Below are positions 51,668 to 64,000 of a stretch of DNA of 64,000 nucleotides, in pieces. The position numbers and the translations under genes are program-made. Numbering within the stretch: position 1 is the stretch's first letter; the number at the start of each line of letters is the position of its first letter. Under the pieces are notes generated by a model. It worked only from the letters and a program-made list of their open reading frames with translations, was not told the origin of the DNA and ran no database searches. The stretch is from Lucifuga dentata (taxonomy: Eukaryota > Chordata > Actinopteri > Ophidiiformes > Bythitidae): positions 1 to 64,000 of the forward strand of contig VXCM01000953.1 in the NCBI GenBank assembly GCA_014773175.1, in the 5' to 3' direction.

Positions 51668-54600
51668 GTTCTTAGAAATTCAGGAGTTTTTCAGGGTACA
51701 AGAGAATCCAGAGCATGAAACAGAGATGGAGCAATAAAGGGTAACACTTGTGTTTTCTCTCTTTCTCACCACTGGACCATGAGACAGTCTGTATTTCACC
51801 ATGCAATTTTTCAAATATGCGATTATTATTTGTCAAGTCTGAGGATTATTATGCTGTTTTTTTTTTTTTTTTTNTTTTTTTTTTTTTTTTGTTTGTTTGT
51901 TTTTTAACATGCTGATTAAGGAAACCTTTGCTGAGAGCTAATTTAAGCCAGCATCATAAAAAAGAAACCAACCAATCACAGCAGTGTATCACAAGTTCTT
52001 ATCATTCGGCAGGACTGTTTTCGCTGAATTTCACTGAAATATGATTGGCTACAGACTGATACAAGACACACATTTGACAGCTCGCCTCTTTTAAAACTAA
52101 AAGTGATTTCCTGCCTGTTTGTCATGTGATTTGAGGCTGATATAATATATATTTTAATTATTGATGATACTTACATTGCAAAAGTAAGTGCTACAATTGG
52201 AGTTAGCATTCAAAGATATCATAATATAATAATAATAATTCCAATCTGGCAATCTGGCTGCTAGTAAAAACATATTGCTGCGTTTCTAGCTGTTATGTTA
52301 TTGGCTGACCTTAACTTGCATTTTTTTATGAGTGGAGTCACATTCAGCTATTTATGAAATACTGAATGAAATACTGAACAATTAAAATTGGGAATGTTTT
52401 GTCTTGAAAAACTGGCCATTGATCCTTTGAAACCTGCAGACTGATTTAATTCACATTTTGTTCAAATCCCAGCTAAAGTTGACCCAGGGAAACATATTTG
52501 AAAGATAGTGGCATCATCTTCGTATTGAGCGTGGAAAACAACTGTGAGTGCGTGAAAAACAAGATGATGAATAACGGAAAAGCAAATACAAGATAGAACA
52601 CTAGCTTGAGACTATGTTTAGGCTATTGTTTGCTCAGATCTCCATTTTATAATCCAAAAACACACATTTTGTTTCAGCATTTTCCATCAAAATACTGATT
52701 TTGACTTTATGTATCATTGTTTATATGTGCAAGTCTCTTCAATAGATACATTTTCCCTCTGACAGCTCAGTGATCTGGATCAGATGTGGAAAAATACATT
52801 ATAAATGGTCTTACATTAATAAATGGTCTTAATTCAGCTCTGCATACACACATGCACACACACACACACCAACCACATGCAACTGCTAATTGAAACACGA
52901 ACTACATTTCCTGGAGGATTAGTTTAGCCTGCAGAGGCGGGTGACTGCACGGGGCTGTAAGACAGTAGGTGGTTGTGCATGTGTGTGTTTGTGTCCATGT
53001 GTATCCTGTGTATTCATTGGGATGGAGAACCAACATATCAATTATTCATCTAGTGCTGCTCAATCAGATACACAGAATCCATTTCACTCGCTCACACTCT
53101 CTCACCTGCAGAGATTACAGGAGTTGTGGTGATGAGACACACTATGGTGGTTTCACACTGAATTAGCATGCTGCTGTAGCGCTGGCCAGGGAGAATTCTG
53201 GATGTGCCACAATGGTTACTGATGGAAAAAAGGAGGAAATGTTTCTGGTTTTGCCGGCTGATCTCTTTTGCATGTGAGTCTCAGCTAATTCTGAACAGCT
53301 GAAGGATTTTCAACCTCCAGGACCCAGTAGAGGCCGCATAAATAATAAAAACCAGCCCTTGTATGGCACAGAAACCTTCTCAAGAAGTATAGTTACTGAC
53401 ACAATGCAAGCTTTGTTTGAAACTCAGAGTTTTTGGATCATCCCCGCTTGACATAGCAGTTTCGATTTAATACAGGATTTTGCAAAGTAGGATCTGCAGA
53501 TGGAAATGATGCTTTGTGAAAATTCCTCACTCAAACTTTTCTACTTTATACCGATCCAAATATGAGCAAATCTGTAAATCTAAGAGAAATACCTAAAATT
53601 ATTGTGAATGAAACTTCCTCCATATTAGTCCTACTGTATATCAAAACATCTGATTCAGCTTGGCATGACTTTCAACCTCCTGTGTGGCAATGCTTCACTT
53701 TAATTTTGTTTGTTTATAATAGTGCTTGTTGTGTTTTGTCACAGTACCCCTGGTTTTACACACTGAAGAACTCTTAATCTATAATATCTGTGTGTAGAAT
53801 TTTGCACCAGTTGTATTGGTACATTAGGATGCTGCAGGTGTTCTCAGGTCACCTAGACGTGACAGACAGGTGGACACTAGCTTGTTTGCAGGCTCCAGCA
53901 CTGTGAGCACTGTAAGCACTGTGACCTTCAACCTGAGTTTGGAGCTGCAAACAGTGGGGAGTCCTAAACTCTGTCAGCTCCTTCTGTCTGTGACCCAGCT
54001 GCCGGGAACGCATGCAAAGTTTGGGTTGGGGTCAAAGGTCAGGATGCAGGAAGTAAATAATAAATATTCACTTGGGGAGCCCTGAAGAAGAAAGATGAGA
54101 TTGTTGAATAACTTTTATTTCTTTTTTTTGACAGCTTTTAACTCATCACTGCTATTGGTTAGCATCACTTCGCTCATTTTATGGAAACATGTTCCACTGT
54201 AATGACATCCTAGAACCATGCTCACGATGCTGCATGTTTCGGCCCATTAACTACAAATCCTGCATTGTTACTGTTTATGTCAGCCTTTGTCATATCAGAT
54301 TTAACACTTGTACACTGCACAAGCTTTCTTGCTATCATGATGTGTTGTTATCAGGGTCAAAGGTGGTCCAACGTGGTGCTGAACAGGAATTTCAATTATT
54401 CTGGCCACTGACTGAAACACCATTCATTTCAAATTAAAATCCTTTAATTAATATTAGTTAAAATTAAAACAAATTCAGGTCAATTACATTTTTAATCAGA
54501 AGTCCAAGTATAGCTGGGAAATTGGGAAATTACTTCAACAAGTTGTGTGTGCATGCATATGTATTGTGTGTGCGCAGAGCTGAACTAAGTTGTTTATTAG

Positions 54601-56028
54601 TATAAGACCATTTATTAATGCACAGTGTTTTCCCACTTCTTATCCAGATCCCTGGAAAATTATTAGATTAAAAACATCTAGTGGAGAAACAATACAAAAA
54701 CAAAACAGCCTCTTGGCTCAATTTGACCTATTATATGTATTTTAGGATTAAAAATGCTGCTGTGTCATGGGCTTTCAAGTGCATCAACAATGAAAAGTTT
54801 TCACAACAGTCACCACTTGTAACTACATTGTCATATGTTAATAATATAGCGAAAATGCAAATAAATAAATACATGCTTGACATATGTGTAACGTGTCAAG
54901 CAAATTTCATTACAAGTTGATTTTCATAATGTACTGAAATTAATGGATGCTTACAGCTGTGTGGTTGGTGGGAAATCAGTAGAAAGTGGTTCATGGTGTT
55001 GTAAATTATAGGCAATTTGGAGAAAATGAATTGAAGTAATTAAATGGCCCTTTACAAGTTAAACTCATTTTAGAATATTACTGCAATTAGTTGCATTGTG
55101 TGTACATGGTGCTTGTGATTTTCTTTCTTATACCATGTACAATATGTCTGTCGGGCATGAACACCAAAGACAAGTAGAACTTAAGCTCTATCCAAACATA
55201 TCTCTCATTATTCCTCCCTTCCCTGCGGTCTGCTGAGGGATCTAGACGATGCAGCGACAGCAGCGTGAGACTGATCTGCTCCTCAATTAGAGTAAAAAAT
55301 GAGGGATGAGCTGGTGGAGGACATGGAAATGATAAAGAGGACAAGAGTGGTGCTCAAAGTCTGTGTAAAAAGAGAGAGAAGAGAAAGCAAGATAAGAGGA
55401 GATAAGTGTTTTACAGCACTGCATAAACTGGATGTAGGAGGATGAGAAGAGGAGCAGCAAGGCTAGAGGAGGCATTGACTGACTTGGTGAGACAATAAAA
55501 ATTGTGCTGACAGGATGTACAGTTAATGTGTGTGTATGTGTGTGCGTGTATGTGTGTGTGTGTGTGTGTGTATGTATGTGTGTCAGCATGTAACAGGGAA
55601 GTGGGAAAGGAAGCATGGAAATGAAATCCTTCCTGGAGCAGTGATAAAAAAGAAGGGATGAACCAAAAAGGAAAAAATAGAAATCAGGGTGAAGAAATGG
55701 GAGAGGGTAGGTTGCTTCAGTTACACTTCTAAATGCTAAATCACACCTATTTAGTTAACTGCTGATTGGGTCGATGGGGAAACTTGAGGGGAGAAGAAAT
55801 GATGGAGGAAGGAAAGGGTGAAATGAAAAGTGGCAGAGGAGGAGTGGAGGAAGCGGGGGCCATGGGGAGAACTGTGAGAGGAAATATGGTTGCCATGCAA
55901 AAGCAAGAGCAGTGGAGAATAGAGGTAAAGAAGGAGGGAGTAAAGAGGGACGGAGGGTTGCGATGATGGATGTGCTGCTCTCGTTTCGTGCCCCCTAACG
56001 AAGACTCTAATTAGTGTTTGTGTAATTC

Positions 56029-56161
56029 CACACTGTCTCCTCCGCCTGCTCATCTTAATTAACTACATTCATCTTCCCCTCCCTCCATCCATCCNCACAC
56101 TGTCTCCTCCGCCTGCTCATCTTAATTAACTACATTCATCTTCCCCTCCCTCCATCCATCC
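56029..56161. repeat. 66-base direct duplication separated by a single N
   Basis: CACACTGTCTCCTCCGCCTG and the following sequence to CCATCCATCC occurs at 56029-56094 and again at 56096-56161, with N at 56095. Same contig-join signature as elsewhere in the window. Confidence 0.85.
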
Positions 56162-56252
56162 CTTTCTCTCGCCCTCCCTCCCTCTGCCCTCCTAAAATAA
56201 CATACTGACTGTCTGAACCCCACCTGGACCAGACCTGCTTTTACTTACTATC

Positions 56253-56275
56253 TCTCCCTCCCTCCCTCCCTCCCT
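56253..56275. repeat. CTCC tetranucleotide microsatellite
   Basis: About five to six tandem TCCC/CCTC units in a pyrimidine-rich stretch. Confidence 0.9.
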
Positions 56276-59261
56276 TTCTGCCACCTTCTCCTATCCCCCT
56301 TTCTCTCCATCCTTTTCTTTTACTATATGCATTTATTCTGCCACCTGACATCTTTCTCTCTCTATTTTCTCTCTGCCTGCCTCTCTCATCTTGAAAAACT
56401 AAAACTCCCCAGTCCTCTTTTTGTGCTCTGTCTCTCTTGCAGCTGACTGTGTTAGTGCTTGGCCGGCATAAAAGCCTGCCCACCCTGCAAGTCTCCAGAG
56501 CCATGTACTGTGACGGCCCATTTAGTCACCCTGGTCATTAATTTCATCAATAGGCTCAGAAGAAGCACTTGACACTACCAGAAATACATGGCTACTCCAA
56601 GTGAGTCATACATTAAAAACAAATGACATTCACTCTCCCACAACCACAACAAGCTAATAAATTCAGAAGTAAGCCTGAAACAAATTGAGGGCAAAAAATG
56701 AAAAAGAAAACAAGGGAAAAGGACCCACACAGATGACTTCACTGATTCCGGCTGTGGTGCTTCAGTTACGTATATAAGGTGCAACTTAAGGGATGGTTAG
56801 AAGGGAAGTCTTTGAATGGCAGCTAGAGGAGGAGGGGGGTGTGGTAAGTGCATTTCCAGATGAAGATGACGGGGTCGTAGGTGACTGCTCTATTGTGTTA
56901 CTTTAGTGAGCTGCAGGTGGGTTGGAGTAGCTGAAATGTCTTTCCTGCTTTCAGCCTTTCAGCAGTCAGTCAGAGTGACAAAGGACTGCTGGGAATCGGG
57001 GCCTGTGATTCACAGCATCCCATCTTTGCACACATATGAACACAACACACACACACACAGACACACCTGCTCACATTTGTGCATACGCATTCTGTAATAC
57101 CTGCTCTCGTGGCTACTCAAGCATACAAACACAATCGGACAATAGAGGAGAGCCCTTACTGGCAACTGCTGCACAAATCAGGTGCCAGTCAAGAGTGTAA
57201 AAAAGGTGTAAAAAAATAACAATCATTGCACAGGCATTAAAGGTACAATCTGTGATTCAAATGCAAACAAGAGTCTCGTCTCTCCACTGATGAAATCCAA
57301 CAGGATTGAGACCTGCTTTCTGATCACAATTTACATCAGTAAAAACATAAAATGTTGATCTTTCATCATTAAAAACTAACTTCAATTATTTATGTGGATT
57401 AAGCTTAAATCTTCATGGGGAAAAAACGATTGGTGCTTTAACATGTGGTGTGTTAGTGTGTATGGATGCTCTGGATGCAGCAGTAAGCTCCAGTTTGCTG
57501 ACAGCGGCAGATTGGGTTTTTTTCATCCTTTTTGGTATGGACACCAAATACCCACTTCTACCCATAATGCACCATCACAGCCCAGAATGCATTTCACCTT
57601 TTAATTTTGCTAGCTGCCCGGTATAGGCCAGATAGCCATCATACTGTCTAAATGAAAAAAACACACGTGTGTATGTGAGCAGACACATACATGCACATAC
57701 ACACACACTACATTGATAGCAATTACAAACCAATCGGTCCCACCTCCTGCTGAGGGTCAAAGGGTAATCTAGCAGAGCTTCACCTGACAGCACTTATTCA
57801 CGGCAGCAGAGGAAAGAGAGGGAGGCCGGGAACAACAAGCAGAGAGAGACAAAGGGAGGGAGGCGAAAACCATGAGCAGTAGGCCAACAGCGATAGTGGG
57901 AAAGAAATAAGGAGACTGAGATAGAATGACAAAGAGAAAGCTAAAGGTAAGAGTGAGGGAGAGAAATGGACAGAAAGAAAGAGAGAAAGACATTGAACAG
58001 GAATAGAGGACACCAACTGTTTCTCAACAGTCAGCCAATCGTATTGCTCCAAATGGGGGGAAAAAAAATCTCCCTGCTGTCCTTTCAGCTTCCTGTACCC
58101 AAGCCTGAAGATGAGTCTGTTAGATACAATGTCATCATCAAGTGCTCCAAGGACAGGTTCTTCTGGGTGGAAGGTGCCTTTAAGCATTGATCTCAGATCA
58201 GCTTAGCCACCCAAATACCTAACCTTTAACAATAAAAGGAAAATGCAAATCTGACCTTAGATGACAGTGTAAGTTAAACCTCTCTGCGCTCTTCTAATCC
58301 TGTTGCCCACTGTGCCTGGCATCACCTGCGCTGCTGCTGCTGTGGCTGATGAAATGTAGATGTTACAAAGAACGAGTGGCAGCTGGCTTTTCAAGCTGCA
58401 CCTGTTCCTTTTCCTGTGTGCACGTATGCGCATGTGTGTGTCTGTAAATGTGTGTGAGTATCCACTGGGGGGCTTGTGTATGTGTTTGTCGGTATGTGTG
58501 TGTATCTGCTGTCTTCAGTGTTTCTGTGCTGTCTGCAGAAGTACACTCACGGGGGATGATACAGTACAGAGACTTGTGATATATGAGGCGTCAGGAACAT
58601 TTGTCTAAATAGCCCCAAAGCCCAAACATTCTTCTACACAAGCTTTCAGGCATGCACGTACACACATGCTCACACACAAAAGACAGACACACAAGCATAC
58701 ATTGCTATAACCAGCAGTTTAAGTGGCTGTGTTGTGTGTTTGGTGAAGTTTGTCACAGTTTGTCTGTTGAAAGAGGAAAAATTTGTAGTGGATAGGACTC
58801 TGTGTTTTTCCTGAAACAAAGATTATTACCAATATTGTAATGTTAAAGGGCAATTCCACTAATACTACTCATTAAATTCAGTTTGTTATTAGCATATGAA
58901 GATAACAATATAAAGGTTTTGTGGCTGAGCATGGTGCTGTGTAAGGTTTGAAAAAATGACCTCCATGACATCAAAATAAAACATACTAATATGTAGGAAG
59001 GTGTAAGATACATGTAAGGACACACTTTTTTCCTCTCCTGCTGATCACATGACATCCTAGAGGTAATTTCTCCAGACTTTATACAGCACCATCTTCAACT
59101 GCAGTTGTTTTCACATGTTGAATAGTGCTCTCCAAAACCAGTACACTGAACTTAATGTGTAAAATGGGTAGAGTTCTGTTTTAAATCAAATGGATAAACT
59201 ATGAAATGATGCCAGTCATCTGGATTGGGTGAATAACTTCAGTAAAGAAATATTTGTAATT

Positions 59262-59754
59262 ACCGTGTATATTTGAGTATAAGCCGAATTTTTATTACCA
59301 AATTTCACAAAGCATACTGGGGGGGTCGGCTTATTCATGAGAAATTCAAATTTGATCTCAAAGAACGAAATTTCAAGGGTTGGAAATACTACCCATTACC
59401 ACTACCCATGGAAAATAGTTTAAATCATACTTTAGAATGACATATTTCCTGACAAAACATCTTATCCAGCACATTTTGCAGCAGCCAGTAAGCACTGTTG
59501 TGATTGGTCAGTTACGGTAATCAGCTGCTGAAGTAAATATCATATGTACCGGTATGTGGATTATTTTCAGAAAATCAGAGGAATACTATGACAATAGTAT
59601 TGTCAGAAAAACAGGTAAGTTGCTAAACAAATAAATTGATGGAACAAAATCAGGGGGTTGGCTTATACTGTTTTCTTTAAAAATTTAAATTTGCAGGCCA
59701 AAGTCAGGGGGCCGGCTTATACACAAGATTGGCTTATACTCGAGTATATATGGT
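59262..59754. mobile_element. inverted-repeat element with GTATAAGCC termini
   Basis: The left end ACCGTGTATATTTGAGTATAAGCC (written in parts: ACCGTGTATATT at 59262, GAGTATAAGCC to 59285) matches the reverse complement of 59731-59754 at 20 of 24 bases. Inside, GGGGGYYGGCTTAT occurs three times (near 59323, 59653 and 59707). It is about 490 bases with no transposase. It is a MITE-like element; family not assigned. Confidence 0.65.
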
Positions 59755-60859
59755 GTGTACCATATATACAGTATAAAGGTTTGTATTACTACATTAAAAA
59801 AATGCTATATAAATTTATTTTCAATAGGTAAGTCAAGTGGCTTCCAGTCCACAACATACCTGTTACCACAGCCCTCCTTCCTCCCTCTTTTCTTTCTTCC
59901 CCGGCTACTGTAAACCCATCTCTCCCCTCCCTCATGTGCTCTATCTGATTTATGTCAAGATCTTTGGTGGAAAAAGATGCAGAGTAAGTGAATACAGGTC
60001 TTTGTGCATGAGTGTGATATTGAGAGAGAGGGGAGAAAAAAGAGATATGCTATTGTATGTCATTTTCTATGTGGGATGTGTGTGATGCCGGTGAGATATT
60101 TCCGTCAATCCTATTGTTAAATTAATAGGCCTCTTCGGGTTTGTTGGAGATTAACATTCCCTGCAGGGCTACACAGTCTGAACTAATTAAAAAAAAGAAA
60201 TCTATTTTTCAAAAACAGAGATGTAAAACATTATCTTAAAAAAAAAAAAAAGACATCTTGCAAGCACCGGAATGTTGACTCATCCTTTCAAGCGTGTGTG
60301 TGGGTGTGTGTGTGTGTGTGTGTGTGTGCGTGATAATGTCATATGGTGTAATGTCTTTTAAACCATTTTCATACTTTTCAGCAATTCACTAAATGAATTT
60401 TTTTGTATTCTGACTTTGATATTTCTCCAGAAGTCCATTGAAAGAATGGAAATTCCCTGGATTAAAAAAAAAGAAAAAAAGAAAGAAACTCAAATGTAAA
60501 AAATCAACAGATTAGCGATGATCTCCTCTTGTTGAAATTTACGATCATCCTCACTGACACTGACTTGTAATGTGGAAGTTAAATGAATAAGATAATTTCT
60601 CCTTGGTAATTTTCATCAAACCTGCCAAATGCAGCCCAAATATTTGACATGGAAGGAGAGAAGATCAGTGAGAAGTGAGATCAAAGTCATGAAGGAAAGG
60701 GGGATGAGAAAGGGGCAGATGTGTGTGTGTGTGTGTGCATGCATGCATGCACGTGTGTATGTGATGAAACATACAGTATAGTGTGATATTTTCAACACAA
60801 CCAAATTTCCCTCCATCTCCTCCACACACGGGAGTAATCGAAACTCAAAGCAACATTAA

Positions 60860-60860
<1 letters not shown>

Positions 60861-60902
<42 letters not shown>
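60861..60902. repeat. GT microsatellite
   Basis: A GT tract of about 20 units with one CG, extending imperfectly to about 60930. Confidence 0.95.
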
Positions 60903-60905
<3 letters not shown>

Positions 60906-61519
60906 CATGTGTGTGTGTTTGTGTGTTTGTCTCCAGCCAGGAGGAACTATTCTTGATATTCCTGTCACCCACTCTTCTTTTCTCTATCCTCCTCTGTCTC
61001 TAAAACAACACACACACACACACATACACACACACACACACACAGATGCACACACGCACACCAAACGATTGTATTTGTCTTTATCAGTCCCTCCATTTTC
61101 CTTGCCCCTCCTTGTGTTCAGTCTCCTTCGTTCAATATTTCATGCTGTTGAGAGCGTATCTATTCTGAGCTCTCTCTCTCTCTCTCTCTCTCTCTGTCTT
61201 CACTTCTCTTCCCTCTCTTCCTCCATCCCTCCTGTCTTCTTTAAAAAAAAATCCCTTTTCTCTACACATCACTCTTGCTGTCCTCTCCTTCTCTCCGTAC
61301 CTCTATAAATCTCACTCTCCTCCTCACTCACTATATCTCATTGCACTCCTAATGTTCTGTGCCCCATCTAACTCTTTCTCCCAAACCCTGGCTCACTCCT
61401 GTAAACTCCCNTTTCTCTCTCTCATTTCCTTTTCCTTCCCCTTCCCTCCCCTGCATCCCCTTTGCTGGCTCAGTTTGCATGACTGTTCAAAAGTATCAGC
61501 TCCTGTTCTCCTTCTGTTA

Positions 61520-61553
<34 letters not shown>

Positions 61554-61717
61554 ATGGATTCTTCTCCAACTAAAACACAGACAAAGCCCTGTTCTCTCTT
61601 TTTTGCACCAATTTTGTTTTTGCATCCCTCCTCTCAAACCCCTCTCCCTCACCATTCTCTCATCCAATCTTAGTGGCATCTCTCCTCCTCATCCTCCTCC
61701 TTCTCTTCTTCTATTCT

Positions 61718-61718
<1 letters not shown>

Positions 61719-61760
<42 letters not shown>
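61719..61760. repeat. CT microsatellite
   Basis: A perfect CT tract of about 21 units. Confidence 0.95.
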
Positions 61761-61761
<1 letters not shown>

Positions 61762-64000
61762 GTCTCCTCACTCTTATTCTGTAGCTGTGTTGTTTTAGGC
61801 ACAGCGGTGAAAGGTAAACAGAGAGATTGAAAATTCGTGTCAGTCAGCCGGGTGAGAGAGGGACAAGGAGGGAGCGAGAGCAACAGAGGCGGTGAGGGAG
61901 AGAGAGAAGGCGGGAGGAGTGTCAGTACAATTTACTAACACAACAGTGAACAGCGAAGCAGGCCAAGACAGAGAGCAAGCGGGAGGCGGAGTGAGGAAAA
62001 GACTCCAAGTTCAAGAATGCCATTGAAAAGCGCACCCAAGTATCCAAAAAATATAAGATGTTGACTGTATATTCACATGATGTTCATGTACATGCAATTG
62101 TTCTGGTGGATTCATATGTGTATTTTTTACCTCTTGGGGCCCAGAGAAGGATGTGAAGTCTATAGGGGCCTAATATCTAATTATTAGTGCTATAAGAAAG
62201 CTCCAATTAGATTTTGAGGTTGCAGCAAGGAGCACTTGACAGATGTGTTGTTGGCCCGTTCTGGGTTGGAAATGTCATAAGAGCCTCTGTGTCACCACAT
62301 GTAGTCAGCCCCGAGGTCATTTCTCATAATAACCCCAATACAAAAGTAATCCAATAGCACTGCAACCCACGCCTGGAAAATCCAACCTGGTTGATTAGAA
62401 TTGACAGGAGCGTTTGCTGAAACCGAACATGTCAGCGTCTATTTGAAAGAAACCAAATGGAAAATGGAGAAATGGTATTTATGTTATTCCAAAACAGTCC
62501 TAAAACCTTGCTTTCTTAAACGATGTTTTTGTTTTGCAGTTTCCTTTAAAATTAAATATCTACAGCACTGGAAATCAACAGCCTCAATATCATGATTCTA
62601 TCTTTTTAATGTTATCAAACACAATATTTACTAGATTATTAGCTTTGATTCAACATATTTTTGTTTTTCAGATGACTGATTTGATTTGGATGGTTGATGC
62701 ATTAATATTTGAAACATTTGTAATGAGAAAAGAAGGTGGCCTTGCTTTTTTCTATAATCTGACCCACTTTTAGTAATTCTTAGTGAGTCATTTCTTGAAA
62801 AAAACATTCCGGGTGCAGAGAGATAATTTTAACCTGTTTCCAAAAAAATCTTTCAAGAAGTTTCAAGAAACTAGTATCAGTTATTATTATAAACAAAAAT
62901 ATGGCAGATCAATACACTATAATCAAGAAAAATTACACTTGATTGACTGCAGAAAATTCTTCACACTTGAGTGTCATTTGATTTGCTTTTGATGAAGTCA
63001 TTTCTACTTGCTTTGAAACAACAAAAATTCTGCCTTTTTCGAGGCATTGCTTGTTTTACAGGTTTGGAAGAAATGAAGAAAACTAAACTTGAATTTCTAA
63101 ATTTCCAGTGTGTATATGAAGCTAACATCTAATTTTATACTGCCAGCTTTATTGTCAGATTGTATTTTGATTTGGCAAGATTTCTATGCTAGTTTCAAAT
63201 CTTATTAAGCTATTTTCATCTGCTCTGTTAGCAAGTTTTTTTTTTCCTTCTTGTTCTTACTTGAATATTTCATTAGGTTATGGAATATTTTGCTGGTTTC
63301 TAGTATAAGGATTTTTTTTTTTAACAGTGAACCCAACCTTAGGAAGCCTGCATAATCATTCATGCACTTTAGCCTGGATTTAAGGGCAGAGAGATGCGCG
63401 TGAATGTATATGTATGTGCATGCAATATGGATGCATGTATATTTCATTTTACCAGGTGCTTTGCTGCGCATACTGCTGAGTTGATGCGAGTCTCTCACTG
63501 CTGTGATACAACAGTGCAGTGAAGGGATAAACAGAGACAAAGTGGGAAGACTGGTGAAATGATAGAGGAGCAAGAAGAAGAGGCAAAGGAGGAGTGCTCA
63601 TTAAAAAGTTGCATGCTTGCTGTAACAGAGAGATGAGAGAGAGAGAGCAAGAGAGAGAGAGACAGGCAGAGGAAGAGAAGACACTTAAACCACCAGAGAC
63701 AAAGACATGAGGCAAAATGGTAACGCCAGGAAGGGGGAATCACAGAGAAGGGAAAGTTTGTTTTTTGTTTTTTTTTTTTGAGAATGGGAGAGTCAGGTAA
63801 GAAGAAGCAGGAGGAGAGAGAGAGAGAGAGAGAGAGGGTATTAAATGGACAGCTCATGAAAGGGAAGGAAGGACTAGAAAAGACAGAGGGATTCCCCCAT
63901 GGCATCTCATTGCTCCCTCTCTTTCTTGCTCTCTTTCTCCCTATTTCCCTCCTTTTTTTCTCCCAATAAATCATTCTGACTTCTCCTTAACCAACTCATT

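Larger units (their letters stand above)
51668..59261. other. non-coding upstream DNA
   Basis: No exon recognised. It contains poly(T) with N at 51874, a TG-rich run near 55530-55582, purine-rich plus strand at 55780-55970 and 57790-58010, and a duplication beside N at 56095. Open frames of up to about 130 codons here are low-complexity or lack any known similarity. Confidence 0.5.
59755..64000. other. non-coding upstream DNA rich in simple repeats
   Basis: It contains GT at 60861-60902, CA at 61008-61044, CT tracts at 61171-61195, 61526-61551 and 61719-61760, and C/T-rich DNA over 61080-61790 followed by purine-rich plus strand at 61830-62010. A microsatellite-free segment lies at 62190-62400. 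AT-rich DNA runs to 63350 and GA-rich DNA to the end. No gene recognised. Confidence 0.5.

Noticed and set aside
57966..58190. 74-codon frame with PKPEDESVRYNVIIKCSKDR
   Set aside because: Looks protein-like for about 40 codons after a possible acceptor, but I know no family it fits and found no second exon.

Overview
The window is a vertebrate nuclear genome fragment, almost certainly from a teleost fish. It has spliced genes with GT-AG introns and vertebrate protein families. It also has very dense CA/GT and GA/CT microsatellites, a truncated RTE-type LINE, short inverted-repeat DNA transposons and scaffold gaps. No prokaryotic, viral or CRISPR-like features were seen. Coding sequence is about 2.5% of the window.

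Layout. (1) Positions 1-67 are the extreme 3' end of an RTE-clade LINE. (2) Positions 620-4281 (+) hold the last seven coding exons of flad1 (FAD synthase), including its whole PAPS-reductase-like catalytic half; the N-terminal half lies left of the window. Polyadenylation signals follow near 4507 and 4633. (3) Positions 4790-5170 are a CpG-rich island of unusual composition in AT-rich intergenic DNA, a candidate conserved regulatory element. (4) Positions 5.2-12.0 kb are AT-rich intergenic DNA with nothing recognisable. (5) Positions 43432 down to 12907 (-) hold a complete ephrin-A gene (best match efna4) of four coding exons spread over 30.5 kb: signal peptide, receptor-binding domain in two exons, and GPI-anchor tail. 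Splice phases join exactly to give 193 residues. (6) Its likely promoter lies between 43.43 and 44.0 kb. (7) Positions 44-64 kb are upstream non-coding DNA with microsatellites, a 5'-truncated RTE insertion with a 16-bp target duplication (51120-51651), a second inverted-repeat element (59262-59754) and candidate conserved elements.

Three copies of one TTAA-flanked MITE family sit in introns: one in flad1 and two in efna4. The third carries a nested repeat.

flad1 and efna4 are unrelated in function (cofactor synthesis versus contact signalling to Eph receptors). Both lie in the human 1q21-22 block FLAD1...ADAM15-EFNA4-EFNA3-EFNA1, so their pairing is conserved microsynteny; here they are convergent, whereas the human pair points the same way. 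I found no novel biological system. The most useful results are the reconstructed ephrin gene, the CpG-rich element, the MITE family and a systematic assembly artefact (single Ns between duplicated flanks).
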